A stretch of 64,000 nt of DNA from Nocardia arthritidis (GTDB taxonomy: Bacteria; Actinomycetota; Actinomycetes; Mycobacteriales; Mycobacteriaceae): NCBI RefSeq assembly GCF_011801145.1, contig NZ_CP046172.1:6014001-6078000 (forward strand), in the 5' to 3' direction. A model generated the notes under the pieces. It saw only the letters and a list, made by a program, of their open reading frames with translations. It did no database searches and was not told the origin of the DNA. The translations under genes were made by a program, and so were the position numbers. Below are positions 43,715 through 52,283 of the stretch, in pieces (within the stretch, counting starts at the first letter, position 1; the number at the start of each line of letters is the position of its first letter).

Positions 43715-44437
43715 TCAGTAGACGATCTGCTCCCCCGCAGGCACCGATATCGATACCCAACGCCGCCACTCGGCGACCAGCCCCCGATTGTCCTCGCTGC
43801 TGTGCGCGACCAGCAGATCCCCCGAACGCACCAGATGGATGCGCATCGCGCGCTCGGCGGCCACCCCGTCGCGGGCGCGTAGCGCATCGATGATCGCCTT
43901 GTGATCGCCGAGCGCCGTCTCCACCGACTGATATTTCGGCACGCTGTAGCGCCCGTCGAGGGAGAGCGTCTGGCGTAGCTCGGCGACGAATTTGGCCAGC
44001 CGCCGATTGCCGCTGGCCCGCAGGATCAGATCGTGCAGCCGCTCGTCGGCGGCGAAGTATTCGGCGCTGCCGTCGGCGGTGGCCGCCATGATGTCGTACT
44101 GCTCCCGCAGCTCGGCGTCGTCGCGGCTGGTCAGCACCGCGGCGGCGCTGCGGCAGGCGGGCGGTTCCAGCAGCACACGCAGGCTGCACAGGTCGACGAT
44201 GCCGCGGCCGTCCTGCCCGAGCACCCTGGCCCCGCGATTGCGCTCGATCCGCACCAGGCCCAGATCGGCGAGCTTGAGCAGCGCCTCGCGCACCGGCGTC
44301 CGCGATGCGCCGAAGCGCTCGCCGAGCTCGCGCGACGAATAGAGCACGCCGCGTTCGAGCCGACCCTGCCGGATCGCGTCCCGGATCTCCTGGGCGATCT
44401 GCTCGGATTTGCTGTCTACCGACTCATCCTGGGACAA
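43715..44437 (-). CDS. GntR-family (FadR subfamily) regulator
   Basis: 240 residues from a TTG start after AGAGG. Winged helix at residues 10-75 (GVLYSSRELGERFGASRTPVREALLKLADLGLVRIERNRGARV), then a helical FCD ligand domain with metal-binding His in ADERLHDLILRASGNRRL and DHKAIIDAL. FCD regulators bind organic acids. It is encoded between the enzymes and the transporter, all on the minus strand, with operators A and B at both, and is the obvious local regulator. Confidence 0.9.
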   Translation of the reverse strand: MSQDESVDSKSEQIAQEIRDAIRQGRLERGVLYSSRELGERFGASRTPVREALLKLADLGLVRIERNRGARVLGQDGRGIVDLCSLRVLLEPPACRSAAAVLTSRDDAELREQYDIMAATADGSAEYFAADERLHDLILRASGNRRLAKFVAELRQTLSLDGRYSVPKYQSVETALGDHKAIIDALRARDGVAAERAMRIHLVRSGDLLVAHSSEDNRGLVAEWRRWVSISVPAGEQIVY

Positions 44438-44465
44438 GACACCTCTTCATGGACCCGTGAGCAAG

Positions 44466-44503
44466 CGGAAATCGCCCGTGGCACAACCGCCCCGGGCGAT
44501 TCC
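44466..44503 (-). terminator. Hairpin after transporter gene
   Basis: AATCGCCCG (44470-44478) pairs with CGGGCGATT (44493-44501), and GG/CC extend the stem. It follows the transporter stop and precedes gntR, so those genes are likely separate transcripts. Confidence 0.55.
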
Positions 44504-44530
44504 TCAGCATAGTCGCTCGGCGAGCCGCCC

Positions 44531-45856
44531 TTAGGCACCCGCCCGCACCGCGTCGCGCGCCCGCCACCGCAGCCCCAGGATGACCAGCAGCGCACCGACA
44601 TTGGCCGCGATCATCACCCCCATCGCCAGCCCGGTGTCACCGCCCGACGCGTCCTCGATCCAGCCGAACGCGTACGGGCTGACAAATCCGGCCGCGTTAC
44701 CGAGCGAATTGATCAGCGCGATGCCGCTCGCCGCGCCCGCGCCGGCGAGGTAAGCCGTTGGCACCGACCAGAACAGCGGTTTCGCGGTCTGCGCCGCCAT
44801 GGTCGCGATGCTGATCGCGATGAACGCGACGGCCGCGGTGTGCAGATTCCCGGCGGTGACCACGAAGGCGACCACCGAGACGGCCAGTGCGACGAGAACC
44901 GGTTTGGCCGAACGCTCGTCGCGCACCAGCCGCCCGCAGACGTACATGCAGATCGCGGCGAGCAGGAACGGCACCGCCGACAACCAGCCGACCTGGGCGC
45001 CGGTCAGCCCGTGCCCGACATCCTTGATCACCGACGGCATCCAGTAGGTGAGCGGGTACGCGCCGCACAGCAGCAGGAAGTAGGCCAGGCAGAGGGCGAT
45101 CACCCGCTTGTCGAGCAGCGCGGCCCGATGTCCGGCCGGCGCGACGAGTGCCCGCTCGGCCTCCTCCGCGGCGAGGGTGCGGCACAGCCAGTCCCGCTCC
45201 AGGTCGGTCAACCACTTTGCGTCGCTTGGCTTTTCGGTGAGCAGGAAGAAGAAGGCGACGCCGAGCGCGACCGCGGGCAGCCCGCCGACGACGAGTACCC
45301 AGCGCCAGCCGCTGAATCCGAGCGCACCGTCGAAGGCGTCGAGTATCCAGCCGTTGAGCGGGCCGCCGAGCACGCTGGCGATCGGGATGGACACCATGAC
45401 GGTCGAAATCACTTTGGTGCGATGGTCGTTCGGATACCAGCGGGTGAGATGGACGATGATGCCCGGAAAGAAGCCCGCCTCGGCGACGCCGAGCAGGAAA
45501 CGCAGCGCGTACGCCGTCGGCAGATTGGGCGCGAAAGCCGTTGCGGTGGCGATGATTCCCCAGGTCACCAGGATTCGGCTCAGCCAGAGCCGGGCGCCGA
45601 CCCTGGTCATGATCACATTGCTCGGCACCTCGGCCAGCACGTATCCGATGAAGAAGATGCCCGCCAGGAATCCGTATTGGGTGGCGCTCATCCCGAATGT
45701 CTTCTCCATGCCGAATTTGGCGAAACCGATATTGATCCGGTCGAGGTAGCTCACGATGTAGCCGACCATCAGCAGCGGGACCATCCGCAGCGTGATCTTG
45801 CGAATCGCGTTCTCCTGCAACGGGTCCGCCGCGATGCGGGACGTCGCCTGATTCAT
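44531..45856 (-). CDS. MFS transporter, anion:cation symporter (ACS) type
   Basis: 441 residues from ATG 45856 with TGGAGGAAAG upstream. It has about twelve hydrophobic segments. The start (KITLRMVPLLMVGYIVSYLDRINIGFAK) and YGFLAGIFFIGYVLAEVPSNVIMTRVGARLWLSRI are hallmarks of the ACS family (tartrate, galactonate, phthalate and similar carboxylates). It probably brings the substrate of the neighbouring dehydratase-decarboxylase-dehydrogenase pathway into the cell. A perfect GTAGCATGCTAC palindrome lies 70-83 bases upstream of its start. Confidence 0.9.
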   Translation of the reverse strand: MNQATSRIAADPLQENAIRKITLRMVPLLMVGYIVSYLDRINIGFAKFGMEKTFGMSATQYGFLAGIFFIGYVLAEVPSNVIMTRVGARLWLSRILVTWGIIATATAFAPNLPTAYALRFLLGVAEAGFFPGIIVHLTRWYPNDHRTKVISTVMVSIPIASVLGGPLNGWILDAFDGALGFSGWRWVLVVGGLPAVALGVAFFFLLTEKPSDAKWLTDLERDWLCRTLAAEEAERALVAPAGHRAALLDKRVIALCLAYFLLLCGAYPLTYWMPSVIKDVGHGLTGAQVGWLSAVPFLLAAICMYVCGRLVRDERSAKPVLVALAVSVVAFVVTAGNLHTAAVAFIAISIATMAAQTAKPLFWSVPTAYLAGAGAASGIALINSLGNAAGFVSPYAFGWIEDASGGDTGLAMGVMIAANVGALLVILGLRWRARDAVRAGA

Positions 45857-45925
45857 CTTTCCTCCACAGCGCAGAGCCAGCCGTGTTGGCATGCAACCCT
45901 GTGAAGTGACATGCCTTATTTGATG

Positions 45926-45939
45926 TGTAGCATGCTACT
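45926..45939. promoter_or_regulatory. GntR/FadR operator candidate B
   Basis: GTAGCATGCTAC (45927-45938) is a perfect 12-bp palindrome upstream of the ACS transporter. It shares the AGCATGC core with site A before the decarboxylase operon. Confidence 0.65.
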
Positions 45940-45988
45940 TATGTTGTGACCTGGCGCACAAGGGTTTTCGCGAAGATCCCGGAACGCG

Positions 45989-46032
45989 GACATCCCCGCC
46001 GTCCCGGTTCAGCTCGGGACGACGGGGATGTC
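45989..46032 (-). terminator. Terminator of folD
   Basis: 18-bp stem (45989-46006 with 46015-46032) with one pair that becomes G-U in the minus-strand RNA, around an 8-base loop. It starts 45 bases after the folD stop. Confidence 0.8.
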
Positions 46033-46076
46033 GTTGCGGTGTCAGCGGTTCCGTCGCGCGACGGAACCGGATGCGC

Positions 46077-46916
46077 TCAGCGTGACCGCTCCGCGGCGAC
46101 CACCACATGCCGCAGCAGCAGCGCCGTGGTCACCGGGCCGATCCCGCCGGGCACCGGGGTGAGCGCGGAAGCCTTGCCGCGCACCGAATCCGCGTCGACA
46201 TCGCCGACGATGCCGCCGTCGGCCGCCTCGTTGGTGCCGACATCGATCACCACCGCGCCCTCCCGCACATGCTTACCGGTGACCAGCCCGGCCCGGCCCG
46301 CCGCGGCGACGACGATATCGGCGGCGGTGGTGACGGCGGCCAGATCCGCGGTGCGGGAATGGCACACCGTGACCGTCGCGTCCTCGGCCAGCAGCAGCTG
46401 GGCCAGCGGCTTGCCGACTATGTTGGACCGCCCGACGACCGCGACATGCCGACCCGACAGCGGGATTTCGTAATGCTTCAGCACTTCGACGACGGCCTCG
46501 GAGGTGGCGGCGACGAAGCCCGGCAGACCCGAGGCGAGCAGGCCGAGCGACAGCGGGCTCACGCCGTCCACATCCTTGGCGGCGACGATCGCGGACGAGA
46601 CATCGTTCAGGGTGACGCCCGCGGGCAGCGGGGTCTGCAGCATGATCCCGTCGGTCGCGGCGTCGGCACTGCGGGCCGCGAGTTCGGCGCGGATCGCTTC
46701 CGCGCTCGCGTCCGCACCGAGATCGACCGTGTCGCAAGCGATTCCGAGCCGCTCGGCGGCCTTGCGCAGCGAGTTGACATACCAGGCGCTCGCCGGATCG
46801 GCATTGGCGACGACCAGGGCCAGGCGCGGGGCCGGGTCGAGCGCGGCCGCGCGCTGCTTGGTATCGGCGTTGACGGCGGCGGCGAGTTCCTTGCCGGTGA
46901 GCGAAACGGTATCCAC
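46077..46916 (-). CDS. folD: Methylene-THF dehydrogenase/methenyl-THF cyclohydrolase FolD
   Basis: 279 residues from GTG 46916 with AAGGTG upstream. Family motifs are intact: ASAWYVNSLRKAAERLGI with the catalytic Lys, LQTPLPAGV, the NADP-binding VVGRSNIVGKPLAQLLL and the C-terminal TPVPGGIGPVTTALLL. It interconverts one-carbon folates for purine and methionine synthesis. It diverges from the YdcF-like gene across about 200 bases in which I see no firm promoter. Confidence 0.96.
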   Translation of the reverse strand: MDTVSLTGKELAAAVNADTKQRAAALDPAPRLALVVANADPASAWYVNSLRKAAERLGIACDTVDLGADASAEAIRAELAARSADAATDGIMLQTPLPAGVTLNDVSSAIVAAKDVDGVSPLSLGLLASGLPGFVAATSEAVVEVLKHYEIPLSGRHVAVVGRSNIVGKPLAQLLLAEDATVTVCHSRTADLAAVTTAADIVVAAAGRAGLVTGKHVREGAVVIDVGTNEAADGGIVGDVDADSVRGKASALTPVPGGIGPVTTALLLRHVVVAAERSR

Positions 46917-47134
46917 GTTGTCACACCTTATCCGGGGCCGCCGGACCGCGGGCACAGCGGATCGCCCCGGTTCGCCCGCTTTGTCGGCAATTCGAAAATT
47001 CATCCACCGAATACGGCGAGCAATTACGTGTTCATCGGGGTAACCGGTCGTATCGTGTTGGGTGCTGAGCCACCGGCTAACTGCCAGCTGACGTACCTGA
47101 AGATCGCTCCACGCTCGGAAAGGTGTCGACTGTA

Positions 47135-48010
47135 GTGAAGATCTCGGAGCATGTGAAAACCGTGGTCGCCGCCACCGCGGCGGCCATCGCCCTCACCGGA
47201 CTATCCGGCCTGCCCGCTCAGGCCGCACCACCCGATACCGACGCCCTCTACAACTCCGCCCAGCGCAATTTCACCGACGGCGACGACGCCGCGGGCCGCG
47301 CCGACCTGCGCACGCTGCTCGGCGCCGATCCGCGCGACGCGGAGGCGCTTGCGCTGCAGGCCATCTGGTCCCACTACGCCAACGACCTGCCCGCCATGGC
47401 CGATGCGATGGCCCGGCTCAACGCGCTCGACCCGGCCATGGCCGCCGGAACCACCAACGTGCTCAACGCGATCGGCGCCGCCGTCGGCACACTGCCGAAT
47501 CCGCTGCCCGCGCTGGTCGGCCCGCAGACCGGCATCGTGGTGCTCGGTTACGGGCTGCTGCCCGACGGCGCGCTGCGCCCCGAACTGGTGAACCGGCTGC
47601 AGGCAGCCTGGCTGCAGGCGGTCGCGTCACCGTTGTCCCCGGTGGTCGTCACCGGCGGCAATCCGCAGAACGGCGTCACCGAGGCCGAGGCCATGCGCGC
47701 CTGGCTGGTCGGGCACGGGCTGCCCGCGAACCGGGTGAGCGTGGAGAACCGGGCCGGATCCACAGTGCAGAACGCCCTGTACAGCGCCGGACTGCTGCGC
47801 GATCTCGGTGCGAGCAGCGCCGTCGTGGTGACATCGCCGAACCACATCCGCCGCGCCGTCGCCGATTTCATCGTCGCCGGGGTCCGGGTGGTGGGCGCGA
47901 CGACCTCGCTGGACCAGTTGGTCTCGCAGCTTCCGCCGCCCGCCCGGCAGAGTCAGCGCGGCATCTACCTCGATGCCACCCGCACCTTCCGGTTGGCAAC
48001 CGCTCGTTGA
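47135..48010 (+). CDS. Secreted YdcF-family (DUF218) protein
   Basis: 291 residues from GTG 47135, chosen because GGAAAGG lies about 11 bases upstream; GTG 47123 is too close to that site. A signal peptide is visible (VVAATAAAIALTGLSGLPAQA). Residues 30-115 are helical with TPR-like repeats (AQRNFTDGDDAAGRADLRTLL). The DUF218 domain follows: GIVVLGYGLLPDGALRPELVNRL, VVVTGGNPQNGVTEAEAMRAWL, NRAGSTVQNALYS, VVVTSPNHIRRA. It acts outside the cell membrane; its substrate is unknown, perhaps a nucleotide or polyprenyl-type phosphate. Confidence 0.87.
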   Translation: MKISEHVKTVVAATAAAIALTGLSGLPAQAAPPDTDALYNSAQRNFTDGDDAAGRADLRTLLGADPRDAEALALQAIWSHYANDLPAMADAMARLNALDPAMAAGTTNVLNAIGAAVGTLPNPLPALVGPQTGIVVLGYGLLPDGALRPELVNRLQAAWLQAVASPLSPVVVTGGNPQNGVTEAEAMRAWLVGHGLPANRVSVENRAGSTVQNALYSAGLLRDLGASSAVVVTSPNHIRRAVADFIVAGVRVVGATTSLDQLVSQLPPPARQSQRGIYLDATRTFRLATAR

Positions 48011-48021
48011 TCCGCGTGCGT

Positions 48022-48047
48022 CGTGCGGGCGAGTCATCGCCCGCACG
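48022..48047. terminator. Terminator after YdcF-like gene
   Basis: CGTGCGGGCGA pairs perfectly with TCGCCCGCACG across a GTCA loop, 11 bases after the stop. Confidence 0.75.
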
Positions 48048-48097
48048 GCGCGTGTTAATGATTGGCGTCACCGGACGACGGTGGCGAGGATGTGCGG

Positions 48098-48892
48098 ATG
48101 ATGTCGACGGATGACGCCGCGGTGGTCGCGCGGCTGCGGGCGGCGGGGTGTGTGTTCGCCGAGGACGAGGCCCGGCTGCTGATCGAGGCGGCCGCTACCG
48201 GTGCCGAGCTGGAAAGTCTTGTCGCGCAGCGGGTTTCCGGGACGCCGCTGGAATATCTGGTGGGGTGGGCGGAGTTTCGCAAGCTGCGGGTCGCCGTCGC
48301 GCCGGGGGTTTTCGTACCGCGGCGGCGGACCGCGCTGCTGGTGGACGAGGCGGTGGCCGCGGTGACCGGTCGCACCGAGGTGGTCGCGGTCGATCTGTGT
48401 TGCGGTTCGGGGGCTTTGGGGATGGCGTTCACGACCGAGCTCGAGGGGATTCGCGTCGAGCTCGTCGCGAGCGATATCGAACCGGCCGCGGTGGACTGTG
48501 CTCGGCGCAATCTGGAACCACTCGGTGGGCGGGTCTACCAGGGCGATCTGTTCGCCGCGCTGCCAAGGGAACTGGCGGGGCGCATCGATATTCTGCTCGC
48601 GAACGTGCCGTATGTGCCGACCGCGGCGATCGCGGATATGCCGCCCGAGGCACGCGATTACGAACCGCGCATCACCCTCGACGGCGGGGATGACGGGTTG
48701 GCGGTATTCCGCCGGGTCGCGGCGGCGGCGCCGGACTGGTTGGCGCCGGGCGGCAAGGTGTTCGTGGAAGCCGGTGCGGCGCAGGTCGAATCGGCCGCGG
48801 CGTATCTCGAACGATGCGGATTGACCGCGCGGGTGGCGGAATCGGATGAGTACTACGCGACCGCCGTGATCGGCACTCGACCGAATCAGTAA
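48098..48892 (+). CDS. PrmC-like N5-glutamine methyltransferase, variant NVPY
   Basis: 264 residues from ATG 48098, placed 7 bases after GGCGAGGA. A short helical N-terminal domain precedes the methyltransferase with VVAVDLCCGSGALGMAF and VASDIEPAAVDCARRNL. The active-site loop is LLANVPYVP instead of the usual NPPY. Family members with this variant are annotated as putative protein N5-glutamine methyltransferase of unknown substrate, distinct from the release-factor enzyme. It converges on the anchored small protein with a 7-base overlap. Confidence 0.87.
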   Translation: MMSTDDAAVVARLRAAGCVFAEDEARLLIEAAATGAELESLVAQRVSGTPLEYLVGWAEFRKLRVAVAPGVFVPRRRTALLVDEAVAAVTGRTEVVAVDLCCGSGALGMAFTTELEGIRVELVASDIEPAAVDCARRNLEPLGGRVYQGDLFAALPRELAGRIDILLANVPYVPTAAIADMPPEARDYEPRITLDGGDDGLAVFRRVAAAAPDWLAPGGKVFVEAGAAQVESAAAYLERCGLTARVAESDEYYATAVIGTRPNQ

Positions 48893-49392
48893 GGGCCGAA
48901 ACTTCTTTGGATTTCGGCGACCATCGCGAGTTGTTTGCGCACCTGGTCGAGCTGGGCGACATTGCCCTGGGTGACGGCCTCGGAGTACTGCGCGACACCG
49001 GCTTCGATCGCCTGCACCGCGTGCAGGGCGGTCATCAGGAGGTTCCCGCGCAGGGCGGGCGCGACGCCGTAGAGGGCGACGATGTGATCGTCCACCGCCA
49101 GCGCCGACTGTTCCAGATCGGCGCGTAGGTTCAGGCCCATTCCGTTGTCGAAGGGGATGACCGTGCGCAGCGCCGCCATCGCGTCGCGCAATCGACGGTG
49201 CAGCAGTGCCTCGCGTTCGTTGGAGGTCAGCCAGTGCAGCGGGGCGCGGGTGGGGCGGCCGGGGATGACCTCGTTCGCCTGGTTTGCCTGGGCCTGTTCG
49301 CGCTTCCTGATACCGCTTTTGCTCGCCACGATCATGATCACGATGAACGAAATGATCCCCACCGGTATAAGTGGGCCTAGCACGGCTTGCAT
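48886..49392 (-). CDS. Membrane-anchored protein, paralogue B
   Basis: 168 residues from ATG 49392 with GGGAGGT upstream. One N-terminal membrane segment (LGPLIPVGIISFIVIMIVA) is followed by a soluble helical domain: RPTRAPLHWLTSNEREALLHRRLRDAMAAL, then LRADLEQSALAVDDHIVALYG. It is clearly paralogous to the upstream neighbour (shared GRPTRAP, LLHRRLRDAMAALRTV, LRADLEQ-AL-DDH). No family recognised. As the last gene of the zinc-ribbon operon, it probably acts in the same membrane complex. Confidence 0.78.
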   Translation of the reverse strand: MQAVLGPLIPVGIISFIVIMIVASKSGIRKREQAQANQANEVIPGRPTRAPLHWLTSNEREALLHRRLRDAMAALRTVIPFDNGMGLNLRADLEQSALAVDDHIVALYGVAPALRGNLLMTALHAVQAIEAGVAQYSEAVTQGNVAQLDQVRKQLAMVAEIQRSFGPY

Positions 49393-49432
49393 GACCTACC
49401 TCCCCTTCAACGCACCGCGCGTCGCGACCGGA

Positions 49433-49936
49433 TCACCGAGAGCCCAGGCTCTTCTCGATCTCGGCGATCAACGTCAGCTGGTCGCGCACCGCTCCCAGAC
49501 CCGACTCCAACTGCGCGGTATCGGCCCTTGTCGCCGACGACGCATATTCTGCTACACCGGTCTCGACGGCTTCCACCGCCTTCGTCGCCGCGGCCAGCAA
49601 CTCGGCCTTGTTCGCCTGCGGCAACCCGGAGATGGCGACGAGATGGTCGTCTATCGACAGCGCCGTCTGCTCCAGATCCGCGCGCAGCACGATGCTGGTG
49701 CCGTTGTCGATGGCGCTCACCGTGCGCAGCGCTGCCATCGCGTCGCGCAACCGGCGGTGCAGCCGCGCCTCCGGATCGTGCGAACCCGCCCAGGAGATCG
49801 GCGCGCGGGTCGGACGGCCGGGGACGACCTCGTTCGCCGCGGCCTGCGAACGCTGTTGGTTGCGCGAGAGCACGACCACCGCACCAACCACGCCCGCGAT
49901 GATCAGCACCACCACGATCAGCAAGATCACGATCAT
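49433..49936 (-). CDS. Membrane-anchored protein, paralogue A
   Basis: 167 residues from ATG 49936 with AGGAGG (overlapping the previous stop). An N-terminal membrane helix (MIVILLIVVVLIIAGVVGAVVVLS) is followed by a helical domain sharing RPTRAP, RLHRRLRDAMAALRTV and LRADLEQTALSIDDHLVAISG with paralogue B. The pair arose by tandem duplication. Function is unknown; coupling to the zinc-ribbon protein suggests a role in its membrane complex. Confidence 0.78.
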   Translation of the reverse strand: MIVILLIVVVLIIAGVVGAVVVLSRNQQRSQAAANEVVPGRPTRAPISWAGSHDPEARLHRRLRDAMAALRTVSAIDNGTSIVLRADLEQTALSIDDHLVAISGLPQANKAELLAAATKAVEAVETGVAEYASSATRADTAQLESGLGAVRDQLTLIAEIEKSLGSR

Positions 49937-49939
49937 GCG

Positions 49940-51961
49940 CTACCTCCTGGTATGCGTCGAATGACTGGTCGAATGTCCGTGTGCGCGTAAATAACTGAAG
50001 ATCGCGATGGCGATGACGACGATCACGACAGCCGCGAGCACCGCGAGCGCGATCTTCACCTTGCTCCACGGCCGATCGCCGGACACCTGCCCGGTGAGAC
50101 CGTTGATGTACACCTGGAACGGCTTCTCGTTGTATATCACCGTGAGCAGCCAGATCGGCAGCAGCAGATGTTTGAAACCCAGGTAGCGCCAATCGATTTG
50201 GAGATTGTGGATGCGCTGGTGGTCGCCGCCGATATCGGAGCGCACCGTCGATTCGATGGCGTGCTCCATCCGCTGCTGCGCCTCCGGCAGCGACTGCTCG
50301 GCATCCTTGTCGTAGGTGCGGCACAGGTGCCCGGCCACGAATTCCGGTGAATACGAACGGGCCTCGTCCACCGGCCACGGTTCCAGCGACGCGATCCGCT
50401 TGCGGTCCAGGTTCTCGCCGTCGTTGGCCAGCACCGGCAGATCCGCGAAATCATTGGCGACCTGCCCGGATACGTGATACCAGTTGGTGCGCGTCTCGTA
50501 TATCGGATCGCCGTCGTCATCGGTGCCGACCCGCACCTGATAGTCGTCGCCGCGCTCACCCTCGTACCAGGTGCTGGTGTCGGCGTCATAGGTGAAGTAG
50601 GCGGTGTACAGGCTGGAGAACGCGCCGACACGTCGGTACTTCTTGAAATCGCTCGGCGCGAACCACCGCCTGGTGACCCACTTTTCGATGAGCTGCCTGG
50701 CCTGCTTCTCATCGATCCGGAACGGCACCAGGCCGTCCACCGGCAGGCGGGCCGGGGCGTTGTGCACATCGTCGCGCTGGATCGGCGTCGCGCAGTAAGG
50801 GCATTTGGTCGCGGTCAGGCTGCCGTTGAATTCGGTTTTACCACCGCAGTTCTGGCAGACCACCTCCCACTGCCCGCTCACCTGCGGACCGGATCGGTTC
50901 GCCTGCAGCTCCCGCAATTCCGCCATGGCCGAATACAATTCGCGCGTCTGCGGCGGCGTATTCGGCGCGGTGATCTCGGAATAGTTGCCGCAGTTCGGGC
51001 AGCGCAACTTCTGGCTGGCGATATCGAAGGCCAACTGCCCACCGCACGCCGAACACGGATAGGTGCGCGTCAACTCGGTGCGATGCAGCATCGCCCGATC
51101 CGCCACCTCCGGCGCGGACTGATCCTGTTCCTGTTGCCTGGCCGGAACAGGTTGCGGCGCAATCTGAATCCCGATCGCCGGAGCGACATTCGGCCCCGCT
51201 GTGGCGACCGGCGCAGCCGCGTAGCCCGGCTGTCCCGCGAACTGCGGCCCGCCCGACTGCTGCTGCGGCAACGGCGGCGGACCGGCCGGACGCAGCGGCG
51301 GCGGGCCACCCATCCCCGGACCGCCCTGCGGCGGCAGCGGCGGCGGACCACCCACTCCGACACCGCCCGGCGGCGATGGCGGCGGACCGGTTGGTCGCAG
51401 CGGCGGCGGACCACCCATCCCCGGACCGCCCTGCGGGGGCAGCGGCGGCGGACCGGCCACCCCGACACCACCCTGCGGCGATGGCGGCGGACCTGCCGGA
51501 ACCTGCCCAATCGGCGGAGCGGAACCCGCACCCCCCGATTGCGCTGGCGGCAGACCATCCGACGACACGCCAACTCCCTGCGGCGGCAACGACATCGAAC
51601 TGCCCGGATAAGGCATGCCCGACTGTGCCGGATCAGCAGGACCAGTGCCCATCCGCGGGGACGGCGGCGTCGCACCATACGGATCGGCCGATCGCGGCGG
51701 CAGCGGCGGTGGACCGGCCGGAGCGGCGGATCCAGCGGGCGGCGACATCGGACCGGCTCCGAAGTTCTGGGGCGGGTAGGGAGTTGCCGACGGCGGACCG
51801 GCTGGGGCCTGGCCTATCTGTGGGCCGGATCCCGGGAATGGCGGGCCATCGTTGCGAGGACCCGGCAGCGGCGGTGGACCGGAAGGGGTCCGGTCCGGGG
51901 CCGGGCCGGTGGGCGGCGGGTTACCCGGGAGTGGCGGCGGTTGCGGCGGTTGGTAATTCAC
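49940..51961 (-). CDS. Proline-rich zinc-ribbon membrane protein
   Basis: 673 residues from a GTG start without a strong ribosome site. Residues 1-280 are a proline/glycine-rich tail with many PPPLP-type repeats. Two zinc ribbons follow: CSACGG with CPNCGN, and CQNCGGKTE with CPYC. A domain like those of the B. subtilis YdjG-type proteins follows (PFRIDEKQARQLIEKWVTRRWFAPSDF). One membrane segment lies near the C-terminus (VKIALAVLAAVVIVVIAIAIF). It is the partner type of the SPFH protein encoded upstream. Confidence 0.82.
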   Translation of the reverse strand: MNYQPPQPPPLPGNPPPTGPAPDRTPSGPPPLPGPRNDGPPFPGSGPQIGQAPAGPPSATPYPPQNFGAGPMSPPAGSAAPAGPPPLPPRSADPYGATPPSPRMGTGPADPAQSGMPYPGSSMSLPPQGVGVSSDGLPPAQSGGAGSAPPIGQVPAGPPPSPQGGVGVAGPPPLPPQGGPGMGGPPPLRPTGPPPSPPGGVGVGGPPPLPPQGGPGMGGPPPLRPAGPPPLPQQQSGGPQFAGQPGYAAAPVATAGPNVAPAIGIQIAPQPVPARQQEQDQSAPEVADRAMLHRTELTRTYPCSACGGQLAFDIASQKLRCPNCGNYSEITAPNTPPQTRELYSAMAELRELQANRSGPQVSGQWEVVCQNCGGKTEFNGSLTATKCPYCATPIQRDDVHNAPARLPVDGLVPFRIDEKQARQLIEKWVTRRWFAPSDFKKYRRVGAFSSLYTAYFTYDADTSTWYEGERGDDYQVRVGTDDDGDPIYETRTNWYHVSGQVANDFADLPVLANDGENLDRKRIASLEPWPVDEARSYSPEFVAGHLCRTYDKDAEQSLPEAQQRMEHAIESTVRSDIGGDHQRIHNLQIDWRYLGFKHLLLPIWLLTVIYNEKPFQVYINGLTGQVSGDRPWSKVKIALAVLAAVVIVVIAIAIFSYLRAHGHSTSHSTHTRR

Positions 51962-52283
51962 GTTTGTTCACTGGTTCTGTGCGCGCGCCACATCGGGCGG
52001 GTGGTGCGGATTATGCTTGAGGGCCGGGTGCTCGACAGCGCCGCCGAGGACCTGGGCCGGGCGAGCCGGATGCCGCCGCGTCGGAGCGGGTAGCTCCGTC
52101 CGCGGAACCGTATGTTCTCCCCCTGACACGGATGTGTCTCCTTCGCGAACTGTTCGGTCCCGACTTCGAGCGAAACCCTCGGGATACGGCTGCTCGAGCT
52201 GCCATATCGCCGAATGGACAACGCTCGGCCCCGGAGCCGAATCCGTTGATATGCAACAAGATTCGACTCCGAGGGCCGAACAC
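51962..52283. other. Gap between SPFH gene and zinc-ribbon gene
   Basis: 322 bases. Apart from the SPFH terminator at 52224-52280, I see no gene or convincing promoter. Confidence 0.5.
52224..52280 (-). terminator. Long imperfect hairpin after SPFH gene
   Basis: 52224-52243 pairs imperfectly with 52260-52280 (TCGGCC/GGCCGA and GAATC/GATTC matches) with a 16-base loop. It begins four bases after the SPFH stop on the minus strand. Confidence 0.6.

Noticed and set aside
51070..51678. Tandem repeats encoding PPPLP units as a DNA repeat or CRISPR
   Set aside because: The periodicity is explained by the proline-rich coding region of the zinc-ribbon protein; there are no uniform repeat/spacer units.
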